Source: RGEC01 sp964626685 (lineage in GTDB: Bacteria; Bacteroidota; Bacteroidia; NS11-12g; UBA955). Taken from it: a stretch of 64,000 bases of DNA. Below, piece by piece: positions 17,416 through 26,600 of this stretch. The notes under the pieces are model-generated. The model searched no databases. It worked only from the letters and a program-made list of their open reading frames with translations, and had not been told where the DNA came from. A program made the position numbers and the translations under genes. Every line of letters begins with the position of its first letter. The first letter of the stretch is position 1. The stretch lies in NCBI GenBank assembly GCA_964626685.1, contig CAZVJY010000002.1, positions 164,005 to 228,004 of the forward strand. Direction: 5' to 3'.

Positions 17416-18306
17416 ATGTCTGAAGTAACAGAAATAAAATCCAAACGACGCAGGCCCAGTGCTTTGCCGGGCATCATCAGCCTGGCGTTGGTTATGTTCA
17501 TGCTGGGATTGCTTTCCCTCACCTACCTTGGTTTCCAGGGATTGAGCAAAAGCCTGGTAGAAAGCAGCAGCCTGGATGTCTATTTCAAGGATTCGTGCAC
17601 ATCAGAACAGGTAAAATCTCTCGAACAGGAACTCAGCAGGGAAAAATGGTATAAAAACTCCCGTTTTGTAAGCCGGGAAGAGGGCATGAAAGAAATGGCC
17701 GAAAGCAACGATCCTGCCTTTATGCAATATGTGGAATTGAACGCCTTACCCCTAAGCCTGGAATTGTTTTTTAAAGCAGAATTCGCCTCGGCGCCACAGC
17801 TGGAGAAAGTGGCTGAAAAGCTCCGTCAACTGCCATTGGTTGAAAGTGTTGTTTACCAAAAAAACCTGCTTGAATCGGTAAACGATAATGTGGCCAAAGT
17901 ACAACTTACATTGCTCGGCCTAACCTGCATATTTGTGATTATTGCCATCGGACTGATACACAATTCCACCCGCCTGAACATCTTTGCCAACCGCTTTATC
18001 ATCAAAAGTATGCAGCTTGTTGGGGCTACCCATGGCTTTATCATCAGGCCCATTATAGGCAAGTTTATTTTGTATGCGCTAATCGCTTTTCCCATTTCCC
18101 TCATCATGCTTTTTGGCGCTATGAAGGGTATTCATACCATTTGGGACGGGCTGGGATCCATTGCTGAAATCGCGGGATTCATTGAGCCTTTGCAGGCTGC
18201 TGTTTGCCTGACGGCTACCGCACTTTGCGGAATTTTAATTGCAGCAGGTAGTGCATGGTTCAGCACCCGTAAGTATCTTCGCAGTAAAATTGAAAATCTA
18301 TACTAA
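17416..18306 (+). CDS. ftsX: cell division protein FtsX
   Basis: FtsX is the permease-like partner of FtsE and activates periplasmic peptidoglycan hydrolases at the septum. The 296-residue form has a cytoplasmic N-terminus (KSKRRRPSALPG), a first helix (IISLALVMFMLGLLSL), a periplasmic domain (about 50-150) and three more helices. The C-terminal FtsX fold has FIIKSMQLVGATHGFIIRPIIGKF. I use the ATG at 17416. The frame also offers 17362, but that adds a hydrophobic 18-residue leader unlike FtsX. FtsE is not encoded here, as is common in this phylum. The stop overlaps the next gene by one base (TAATG). Confidence 0.93.
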   Translation: MSEVTEIKSKRRRPSALPGIISLALVMFMLGLLSLTYLGFQGLSKSLVESSSLDVYFKDSCTSEQVKSLEQELSREKWYKNSRFVSREEGMKEMAESNDPAFMQYVELNALPLSLELFFKAEFASAPQLEKVAEKLRQLPLVESVVYQKNLLESVNDNVAKVQLTLLGLTCIFVIIAIGLIHNSTRLNIFANRFIIKSMQLVGATHGFIIRPIIGKFILYALIAFPISLIMLFGAMKGIHTIWDGLGSIAEIAGFIEPLQAAVCLTATALCGILIAAGSAWFSTRKYLRSKIENLY

Positions 18307-18566
18307 TGAGCAATAAGCTAAATACCAATTCCGATGTAAAAAAGGAAATTTCAGGCAGCAAACCTCAAATGGTTTTCGGAACCCTGAATTATATAATGCT
18401 GGGAGTATCACTGATGGTGCTTGTCATTGGCTTTGCCCTGATGAGCGGTACAACCGACATATACAGCAGCACCAAGATTACCCTGGCACCCATTGTGGTA
18501 ATGCTGGGTTTTGGCCTGGGCATTGTTTCCATTTTCTACAAAGGGAAAACAAATTCGGGTGAATGA
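18306..18566 (+). CDS. DUF3098 membrane protein
   Basis: The 86-residue protein has two membrane helices (NYIMLGVSLMVLVIGFALM and ITLAPIVVMLGFGLGIVSIFY) separated by a short SGTTDIYSST loop, the pattern of DUF3098. It sits between ftsX and uppP with overlaps of one base (TAATG) and four bases (ATGA), so translation is coupled. This ftsX-DUF3098-uppP order is a familiar Bacteroidota arrangement, which suggests a role in division or envelope synthesis, but no activity is known. Confidence 0.87.
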   Translation: MSNKLNTNSDVKKEISGSKPQMVFGTLNYIMLGVSLMVLVIGFALMSGTTDIYSSTKITLAPIVVMLGFGLGIVSIFYKGKTNSGE

Positions 18567-19327
18567 CCTGGATTGAAAACCTGATTTTGTCCCTCATTGA
18601 GGGCGTCACTGAATATTTACCGGTAAGCAGCACCGGCCATCTCATGATGGCGGGTGAAATCATGCAGCTGGATGCCGCAAAAATTGACACCTACATCATT
18701 ACAGTGCAGTTTGGGGCCATTTTGGCGGTGATTGCAGCCTATCCAAAAAGATTCTTTGCTTTCAGGGATTACACTTTTTACCTGAAGCTCTTCGCCGGTT
18801 TTTTACCCGCTGCTGTGCTGGGTCTGATGTTTGATGATTTTCTTGAAGCATTGCTTCAAACACCCGCCATTGTCGGTTTTACCCTGATTCTTATTGGCAT
18901 ATTCCTGCTGTTCATGGAAAAACTGTTACCGGAAGGCAATAAAACCGTCGATGATATCACTTACAAGGATGCATTGAAAATAGGATTGGTTCAGAGCTTT
19001 GCCATGGTGCCCGGTGTAAGTCGCAGTGCCGCTTCCATCGCCGGAGCCCTGGGATGCAAACTGAGCAGGGTTGCCGCTACCGAATTTAGTTTCTTCCTTG
19101 CTGTCCCTACACTGACTGCAGCAGGTCTTTACAAGCTTTTAAAAAACTGGGATAATCTCTCGGCTTCGCAACTGCAGGATATTGGCCTGGGAAACATATT
19201 CAGCTTCATTACGGCCCTCATCGCCATACGATTCTTTATACAGCTGGTAAAAACCAAAGGGTTCGCCTGGTTTGGCTATTACCGCATTGCCGCAGGATTG
19301 GCATTTCTTTTGTACCTTTACCTGTAA
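18563..19327 (+). CDS. uppP: undecaprenyl-diphosphatase UppP (BacA)
   Basis: UppP dephosphorylates undecaprenyl pyrophosphate on the periplasmic side of the inner membrane. This recycles the lipid carrier for peptidoglycan and polysaccharides and gives bacitracin resistance. The 254-residue protein has the two family signatures: EGVTEYLPVSSTGHLMMAGE near the N-terminus with the catalytic Glu pair region, and PGVSRSAASIAGALGC in the middle with the key Arg-Ser. About seven helices are visible. It overlaps the DUF3098 gene by four bases. Confidence 0.96.
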   Translation: MTWIENLILSLIEGVTEYLPVSSTGHLMMAGEIMQLDAAKIDTYIITVQFGAILAVIAAYPKRFFAFRDYTFYLKLFAGFLPAAVLGLMFDDFLEALLQTPAIVGFTLILIGIFLLFMEKLLPEGNKTVDDITYKDALKIGLVQSFAMVPGVSRSAASIAGALGCKLSRVAATEFSFFLAVPTLTAAGLYKLLKNWDNLSASQLQDIGLGNIFSFITALIAIRFFIQLVKTKGFAWFGYYRIAAGLAFLLYLYL

Positions 19328-19332
19328 TTCAG

Positions 19333-20016
19333 ATGTTGAGTTCCATAAACCGCATCACGCTGGGACTGGTATTAACCGCTGCCACACTGCTTCTGGGTGC
19401 TATGAAACATCCGTCGGCCGGTTATTCGGTAAAACTGGGCAGACTGAAATACAATGGCGGCGGTGACTGGTACAGTTCAAAAACAGCGCTGGGCAATCTG
19501 GCCAAATTCTGCAACACGCGTCTCGGCATGCGCATTGATCCCGCTGAAAGTATTGTAGATGTGGGTGGACCTGATTTGTACAACCACCCCTACATTTTCA
19601 TGACCGGACATGGCAACGTGGTTTTTAGTGATGCAGAAGCATTAAACCTGAGAAAATACCTGGAAAGCGGTGGTTTTTTACATATTTGTGATAATTACGG
19701 AATGGATAAATTCGTTCGGTCTCAAATGAAAAAGGTATTTCCGGAACTGGATTTTAAAGAACTTCCGCACAATCACGCCATATACAATTCTCCATTCATA
19801 TTCGCTCAGGGATTACCCAAGATACACCAGCATGAAGGGAAATCACCCCAGGGCTTTGGCCTTATTTATAAAGGCAGGCTGGTTTGCTTTTACGATTATG
19901 AATGCGATCTGGGTAACGGGTGGGAAGATGCCGAGGTACACAATGATCCCGAGCCACTGCGTCAAAAAGCACTGCAAATGGGTGCCAACATTCTACAATA
20001 CGTATTTAAAAACTGA
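19333..20016 (+). CDS. secreted DUF4159 protein
   Basis: This 227-residue protein has a signal peptide or N-terminal anchor (about 1-24) and a DUF4159 domain. Features of that domain here are VKLGRLKYNGGGDWYSS, HPYIFMTGHGNVVFSD, LRKYLESGGFLHICDNYG and FGLIYKGRLVCFYDYECDLGNGWED. The fold is related to glutamine-amidotransferase-like/ThuA proteins and the family is widespread with unknown activity. Here the domain stands alone rather than at the end of a long von Willebrand/BatA-like protein. Five bases separate it from uppP and it overlaps the lipid kinase by one base (TGATG), so it belongs to this operon. Confidence 0.85.
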   Translation: MLSSINRITLGLVLTAATLLLGAMKHPSAGYSVKLGRLKYNGGGDWYSSKTALGNLAKFCNTRLGMRIDPAESIVDVGGPDLYNHPYIFMTGHGNVVFSDAEALNLRKYLESGGFLHICDNYGMDKFVRSQMKKVFPELDFKELPHNHAIYNSPFIFAQGLPKIHQHEGKSPQGFGLIYKGRLVCFYDYECDLGNGWEDAEVHNDPEPLRQKALQMGANILQYVFKN

Positions 20017-20900
20017 TGGGTAAAACCGATAAAAAAATAGCATTTCTGATTAATCCTGCCTCCGGCAATGCAGCCGTGAAAAAGAAAGGTAAAGAAATGG
20101 CTACCGCTGTTAAAGGCATGCAAGGCTACTCTCTATATGAGACAAAATCCCCCGAGGAGTTGATTGAACTTACCGGAGAGCTGGCTAAGAAAAACTACAG
20201 GGCGGTTTTTGCCTGTGGCGGTGACGGTACACTGAACCTAGTAAGCAGCCAGTTGACAGGTACGGAAACCGCTTTGGGTATCATTCCGCTGGGCTCTGGA
20301 AATGGTTATGCCAGACACCACCATATTTCACTTAAATGGGAAGAAGCACTCAAAGCGGCTGAAAACCCTATAGTTTCCTTGCGGGATACAGGCCTTTTCA
20401 ACGGTTACCATTTTTTGAATATTGCAGGGGTGGGCTATACCGCCAAAATTAGCCATGAGTTTAAACGTGAAGAGCATAGGGGATTGAGAGGCTATATTAA
20501 AACGGTTTTCAAAAACCTGAAAATGGATGCATTCGACACCCGCATTACCAATGAAAATGGTCAGTGGGAAGGCAAAGTATGGATGGTAGATTTTTGCAAT
20601 GGAAGCCAGTGGGGCAACAATTTCAGAGTAGATCCGGCTGCAAGAGATGATGACGGGGCTATTTCAGCAGTCATTTTTCGAAAAACCAATCCTATAAAAA
20701 TCCCTGCCATCGGTTTTAGGCTCGCAGCAGGCAGCATTCATAAAAGTTCGGATGTTTACCGTATTTCGGGGAGCAAATTCGCAATGGAATTTGCAGGGAA
20801 AAGGCCATTGCACCTGGATGGCGAGGCGGCGGCCATCATAGAAAACATAGCAGAAATCGAGGTTGTCCCCAGAAGCCTGATTGTATGGACCCCGGGTTAA
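20016..20900 (+). CDS. diacylglycerol/lipid kinase family protein (YegS/DgkB-like)
   Basis: The 294-residue protein has the DAGK catalytic domain. KKIAFLINPASGNAA is followed by the nucleotide motif ACGGDGTLNLVSSQL and the IIPLGSGNGYARHH motif. A beta-rich C-terminal domain then has FRVDPAARDDDGAISAVIF and PLHLDGEAA. It should phosphorylate a membrane lipid such as diacylglycerol with ATP at the cytoplasmic face. The exact lipid is not predictable. The Asp and Gly residues needed for ATP binding are present. It overlaps the following NAD(P)HX repair gene by 16 bases. Confidence 0.9.
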   Translation: MGKTDKKIAFLINPASGNAAVKKKGKEMATAVKGMQGYSLYETKSPEELIELTGELAKKNYRAVFACGGDGTLNLVSSQLTGTETALGIIPLGSGNGYARHHHISLKWEEALKAAENPIVSLRDTGLFNGYHFLNIAGVGYTAKISHEFKREEHRGLRGYIKTVFKNLKMDAFDTRITNENGQWEGKVWMVDFCNGSQWGNNFRVDPAARDDDGAISAVIFRKTNPIKIPAIGFRLAAGSIHKSSDVYRISGSKFAMEFAGKRPLHLDGEAAAIIENIAEIEVVPRSLIVWTPG

Positions 20901-22312
20901 AAATCCTAACCTCAGCACAAAGCAGGCAGTGCGATACCCTCACCATGAAACAAGAGGGAATGCACCCCCACGACCTCATGGACAGGGCTGTTCAGCGAAT
21001 ATTTCAGCACCTGCAAACATTATTAACTTCAGACACCGCTATTACCATCATTTGCGGCCCCGGAAACAACGGTGCTGATGGACTGTGTCTGGCTTCACTA
21101 TTAGCAGCAAAAGGTTTCCGTGTATCAACAAAAATCTGTCTTTTCGGTAAAAAGCCGGGACAGACGCTTTCGTTCAGGATGGCTCTATACAGCGGTCAAC
21201 CAGGCATCCACTTGGATATTGTGCATGATGTCCAAAATATTGTGATACCTAAAAACACAGTGGTAATAGACGGCTTGTTTGGCACCGGCCTTTCAAATCC
21301 CTTGCAGGATGCATGGAAATTACTGGCAGAGAAAGTCAATGCTTCGGGTGCAGAAATCATATCCATTGATACACCGAGCGGATTGCCTGATGAACCCGAT
21401 AACAAAAATATCACCTGGATAAAAGCAGGAAAAGTAATTGCCATACAAACGCCCAAACCTTCCCTGCTTTACCCCGAATTTAAAATTGATTTTAGCGTGG
21501 TGGATTGCGGTATTGTGACCGATTCCATTGATACGAATCGCTACTTCCTGGATACAAATTCCCAGGTTTACGAACAACTGAAAAGCTTGTTGCCTGAACG
21601 CCCCCGACACAGCCACAAAGGCACTTTTGGGCATACGCTGCTCATTGGCGGCAACATAGGCATGCACGGTGCTATAAGCATGGCTGCAAGAGCGTGTTAT
21701 GATGCAGGAAGCGGCTTAACGACGGCGCTCTCACCGGAAAGTGCTGCCGCCTGTCTGGCAAACTATCCGGGGATAATGCATTTATCAAGAACACTCGATG
21801 AGAAAGCAATTGAGGACCTGCCGGCAGAAAAATACCGATCCATTGCCATAGGACCAGGATTGGGGAACAACGCAGAAACCCATAAATTGTTGGAAGCGGT
21901 CATAAAACACTTTCATTTACCGCTTATTGCTGATGCAGATGCACTTAACATTCTTGCTGAAAAACCTGAAATGCTGAGCCAATTACCCAAAGGAAGCCTG
22001 CTGACACCTCATCCTGCAGAGTTTAACAGGCTTTTTGGCTCCACAAAAAGTGGCCGGGAAAAGGAAATACTTGCGGTACAAAAATCTCAGGAATTGGGAA
22101 TATATATCCTTGCCAAAGACACCTACAGTTTACTGGCATGCCCGGATGGAAACGTATTTTACAACGGATCAGGGAATGCAAAGCTGGCAAGGGGTGGTAG
22201 TGGCGATACCCTTACCGGTATGATTGCAGGCCTGTATGCACAAAACCAAAACATGCGTGATGCCGCGCTGGCAGGCATGTATTTTTCAGGTGCCGGAAAA
22301 ATGATTATTTAA
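20885..22312 (+). CDS. nnr: bifunctional NAD(P)H-hydrate epimerase / ADP-dependent dehydratase
   Basis: This 475-residue enzyme repairs damaged, hydrated NADH and NADPH. The N-terminal YjeF domain (about 1-205) epimerises the R and S hydrates and shows TIICGPGNNGADGLCLASLLA and VVIDGLFGTGL. The C-terminal ribokinase-like domain (about 225-475) dehydrates the S form using ADP. It shows KGTFGHTLLIGGN, IAIGPGLGNN, LTPHPAEFNRLFG and ARGGSGDTLTGMIAGLYAQ. The gene ends 8 bases inside the convergent porP gene. The long overlap with the lipid kinase supports the ATG at 20885 and coupled translation. Confidence 0.95.
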   Translation: MDPGLKILTSAQSRQCDTLTMKQEGMHPHDLMDRAVQRIFQHLQTLLTSDTAITIICGPGNNGADGLCLASLLAAKGFRVSTKICLFGKKPGQTLSFRMALYSGQPGIHLDIVHDVQNIVIPKNTVVIDGLFGTGLSNPLQDAWKLLAEKVNASGAEIISIDTPSGLPDEPDNKNITWIKAGKVIAIQTPKPSLLYPEFKIDFSVVDCGIVTDSIDTNRYFLDTNSQVYEQLKSLLPERPRHSHKGTFGHTLLIGGNIGMHGAISMAARACYDAGSGLTTALSPESAAACLANYPGIMHLSRTLDEKAIEDLPAEKYRSIAIGPGLGNNAETHKLLEAVIKHFHLPLIADADALNILAEKPEMLSQLPKGSLLTPHPAEFNRLFGSTKSGREKEILAVQKSQELGIYILAKDTYSLLACPDGNVFYNGSGNAKLARGGSGDTLTGMIAGLYAQNQNMRDAALAGMYFSGAGKMII

Positions 22313-23597
22313 CTTCCCGAACCCAGGACTGGGTAAGTCCTACCTCAGAGCTCAGCAGAAAACGATCTGCCTCATTGCGTGTTTTGAAGTACTTCACATA
22401 CACGTAATAGCTGTTATTCTTGCGGTCATGGTATTTGTACGAGAACTGATCATTCATGTACAAATTCTTTATCATTTTATTGGCTTTCGACTCGTCGGAA
22501 CTTACCCCGGTAACAATATAAAAGCCGGCTGCAGCCTTGGCATTGCTATCCAGTTTGGCAATAGTAATACCAGCAGTATCTATACCCAAACCTGCTTCGA
22601 TAAACCCGGGAAGATCGGTAACGGTTATTTGCACTTTACGCCTTTCTGAGGTTGCTTTCTCTTCCTGCGTTGTTTCATCAGGAATAGGTGCAACCGATCC
22701 TCTTCCCAAGCCTATGGTGAAGAAAAATTCGTGTCCATTGCCAAGCACTTCTCGCGACTTTCCGGTAGGATACATAAAGGCATAACCGAAACGGGTTCCA
22801 CCTCCCAGATTTGCACCCATATTGGCACCAAACTGGGATGCATCATTGCCTGAAAAACCAAACCAGAACTTATTATCATAGCTGGCATTTATGTTCAGCT
22901 GGGCTCTGTAATTTTTAAAATCCCAGAGCGTAACATTTGCCATAGGCTCAATTTTCACTTTCTCTCCAACTTCGAATGAATGGCCTAACAATATATTTGA
23001 TACGTTTTGAAGATTATATTCAGCAGCATAGTTAAAATAACTATAATCAAAACGTGGCTTAGGCAGGCGACTGGTAGAAACACCGAATCTGAATCCATTG
23101 CGGGTGTAAAAAGCAGAAGCACGCAGATCTGCACGGGTAACGGCAGGGCTGAATATCAGGGAATTGATAATTGGGTCGTTAGAATGGATGTATACCGCTT
23201 TGCTAGGATCAAAACTCTGGTTCATAAAACCCACTGAAACACCGAGACTCAGCTTGCTTTCATCCTTAAATGGGATTGCATAAGCATAGGAGACATAGGC
23301 ATTCTGAAGGCTGCTAAAACCTGCATTTTCATTCAGATAGAAAACTCCGAATGTGGTGCGCTCATTGGGCAACGGCAATACGATATTGGCAAGCACATTC
23401 TGGGGGGTTCCCTGAACAGCAGAATAGATGCGGTTGAAAAACAATGAAGCCGTAGCAGATTTCTGCATGGACATGGCCGCCGGGTTTATTACCGAAGGAT
23501 CCAGAAAGAACTGATCTATGCGCGAACTCATCTGAGCTGCTGACTTGCCGGCTATGCCCAGCAAAGCAATAAGGAGGGTATATTTGGTGATTTTCAC
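22305..23597 (-). CDS. PorP/SprF family T9SS outer-membrane protein with SPOR-like tail
   Basis: The 430-residue protein begins with a signal peptide and the PorP/SprF hallmark QMSSRIDQFFLDPSVINPA. A predicted outer-membrane barrel of about 290 residues follows, with the family phrase LGVSVGFMNQ. PorP/SprF paralogues anchor type B cargo of the type IX system at the surface. Unusually, a linker rich in charged residues (about 300-320) leads to a C-terminal part of about 73 residues (GFYIVTGVSSDES to YVYVKYFKTRNEADRF) that resembles a SPOR peptidoglycan-binding repeat. It starts 4 bases after the 1152-residue cargo gene and is surely its partner. It overlaps nnr at the 3' end. Confidence 0.9.
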   Translation of the reverse strand: MKITKYTLLIALLGIAGKSAAQMSSRIDQFFLDPSVINPAAMSMQKSATASLFFNRIYSAVQGTPQNVLANIVLPLPNERTTFGVFYLNENAGFSSLQNAYVSYAYAIPFKDESKLSLGVSVGFMNQSFDPSKAVYIHSNDPIINSLIFSPAVTRADLRASAFYTRNGFRFGVSTSRLPKPRFDYSYFNYAAEYNLQNVSNILLGHSFEVGEKVKIEPMANVTLWDFKNYRAQLNINASYDNKFWFGFSGNDASQFGANMGANLGGGTRFGYAFMYPTGKSREVLGNGHEFFFTIGLGRGSVAPIPDETTQEEKATSERRKVQITVTDLPGFIEAGLGIDTAGITIAKLDSNAKAAAGFYIVTGVSSDESKANKMIKNLYMNDQFSYKYHDRKNNSYYVYVKYFKTRNEADRFLLSSEVGLTQSWVREVK

Positions 23598-23601
23598 AGT
23601 A

Positions 23602-26600
23602 TTAACGTATTACGTGGATGAAGCCTTTCAATTCTGAGTGATTACCCCTATGGTGCAGCAGATAGTAATAGATACCGTCCGGCAATCGGTTGTTGCTTTT
23701 ATCGACAGCGCCCCAGTCATTCTGGTAGTTGCTGCTTTCGTAAACAACTTTTCCTGCATAATCTACAATCGTCAGATCATATAAATCTAGATCACGGAGT
23801 TCTTTTACATCCCACACATCGTTATCTCCGTCTCCATTGGGTGAAATGATATTGGGTATGCGCGTAAATACTGGATCAATTACAGTAACGGTAACAGTAT
23901 CCTTACCCGAACAACCATTTATATCAGTTCCTGTAACAACATAGTTGCGTGTTTGCAGGGTTGAAGACCTAACCTGAGACCCTGTAGCAGTATTTAATGC
24001 CGTTGCCGGAGTCCAGCTGTAGGTTGAAGCGCCGGTAGCCCTCAGAAATGCAGAAGACCCCCTGAAAATGGTAGTGTCAGAGAATACCTTCACAACAGCT
24101 TTGGGGAATACAAGAACGGTATCATCATCTTCAACGAAGCAGGTAGTGCCGTTATATGCCCTAACCCTGTAGCGGATGGCAGATTTAAACACTTTGGTTC
24201 TGTTGGTATCATTGTCGTTCAGCCAAACAATGTTGGTTCCGCCGTTGGCGCGCACTTTCAGGCTATCTCCCTCGCAGAAAGGGGAAGTTCCTGTAAGGTT
24301 GAAGGTTAGATTTGGGTAAGTTATAAATGAAAATGTCTTGGAAATTGTATCGGTGCACCCTTCAGCGGTGGTGATAGTGTATGAAACCGTATATGGGCCT
24401 GTTCCGTTAAAGAAAATTTTGGCAGGAGAAACAGCAGATGCGTTGGCCCCATTTACTTTCCACATGCGGCTTGCTATGGCGGAACTGGCAGAAACGGCCG
24501 AATCACTGAAAATAATGCTGTCTGGCACACAGCTACCCGATTTTGAAAAGTTCAGGCTCAGGGTACCACGAACCCGGTAAATGTTGTTGGCACTGTCTGT
24601 GCAACCCCTGTTTGTGGTAGCAACAAGCGTTACTGTGTAGTTGCCTGTAGAAACATAAGAATGCACACTATCCTTCAGCATATCTGTGCTGCCATCTCCC
24701 CACTTCCAGTTTCCGCTGGCAATGGTTTGTGCCTGCGTGGTGGACAGGGTTGGGAAAGAAGTAAATTTATTGCCTTTCAGACACTGGGTTTGGGTATTGC
24801 CTGCAACGGAAGGATCGAGGACGAAACCGACCGAAGGCAATCCATACACAGTAAATGTCTTGGTGATGCTGTCTTTGCAGCCAAAAGCAGTAACACCATA
24901 AAGCGAAGCAGTATGAGAACCGATGGTGGCAAATCTGATTTTAGCGGCGGTATCACCCGCAAGCGGAGCACCATCTGCCTTCCATGACCAGGTTATTTGG
25001 TTATCGGGAGGAATGGTGTTGGCTATGCGACGGAAACGGGCTGTATCTGAAAGACAGATATCGGAAGTCAGGAAATTAGCAACGGGCAGATTCTGAACCG
25101 TTATGTTTTTAGTGATACTATCCTTGCAACCGTTTATGGACTGTCCGGTTAGCTTTACAGCATGCGGACCGGCTACAGTGAATTTGTACTTAAATGCTGT
25201 ATCTGTGCTTGCAGACACCCCATCAACTTTCCATCTCCATGAAAGGGTACTTTCCGGCGGAATCGTGTTTCTGATGCGAAGGAAATAAGCACTGTCATTG
25301 AGGCAAACGACCGGTACAGTAAAATAGGGGACAGGCAGGTTGAAAAGATTGAAAGTTTTGGTAATACTGTCCACACAGCCATTGGTAGACGTGGCAATGA
25401 GTTTTGCGCTTTGCGAACCCGGAATGGTGAAAAGATATTTTGTGAGGGTATCTGTTTTATGGAATGCCCCATTGATATACCATGTATATGAAACCTGATT
25501 CTCAGGAGGACTGGTATTTCTGATTCTTCTAAAAATAGCTGAGTCATTGATACAGCTTGCAGGCGACAGAAAATTTGCTGTTGGTTTTGCGAATACGCGC
25601 ACGGGCTTATCGGTAGAATCCGAGCATCCGTTGTTGGTTGTTACAACCAACCTTGCGTTGAATACACCATCCGTAGCATATGGATAGTTCACAGGCGAAC
25701 CTGTGCCAATGCCACCGTCTCCGTAAGACCACTTTCTGGAAGCAATGGATGATGGTGCATTTATTTTAGATGAATCTGTAAAGCGGGTAAGCGCACCTTT
25801 ACAAACTTCGGTAAATCCGAAATTCACAGCAGGTAAGGCATTGATTCGAACAACTGCTGTGGTGGAATCCTGATAACCTCCACTGTTATACACTTTCAAC
25901 TTCACAATGTAATTACCGGTATCAGCATAGGTATAGGACGGGGCTTGCTGGCTGGAGGTATCCGTATTAAGCAAGGCAACACCAAAATCCCAAAAGAAGG
26001 AATCAATCGAAAAGCGAAGACTCACGGAAGAATCGCTGAAGTTAACGGGCTGTCCCAAGCAGGCATTAAATGTTGCGGGAAGAACAGCAAACACTTCATC
26101 AGAGCCCAGGGCGTTGTGACCCAGTGAATCATTGGCATACGTAAAGAATGCCAGGGTATCTGCAGGAAGTGTATTCTGCAAAGTACCTGCATCGTCAGCA
26201 GTTCCTATTCCATCAAGGGAAATCCAGTTTCCTGACCCCTTGTGCATAACAAGTCTTAACCCGTCTGCATCGCCGGCTTCGTCATCAATATTCTGAAAAT
26301 CATAATCTGGCTCAAGGACAAAGTCACTTGCTGAAGTATAGTTGCTGGCTCCCAGTTTAAAATAACGGATATCACTGATGTTCCTTATTCCTGCAGGAAG
26401 AGCCCCACTAACAGGAGCAGCTCCATAATTCATGCGGTTTTCAATGTAAACCGTATCAGTTCCGGTTTTTGTAAAAGTAACCCTTACCTTCCTGTAATCG
26501 GCATTATTATTGTCGCCCAGATGAAAGATTACATCAGCCGGACCTGTTGACACACCAATGGCATATTTCCCATCAACAAAAGAACTTGAGTTACCCCCGT

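Noticed and set aside
24300..26100. repeat array considered as a CRISPR
   Set aside because: The repeats are long coding PKD units with divergent bases and no short constant repeats with equal spacers.
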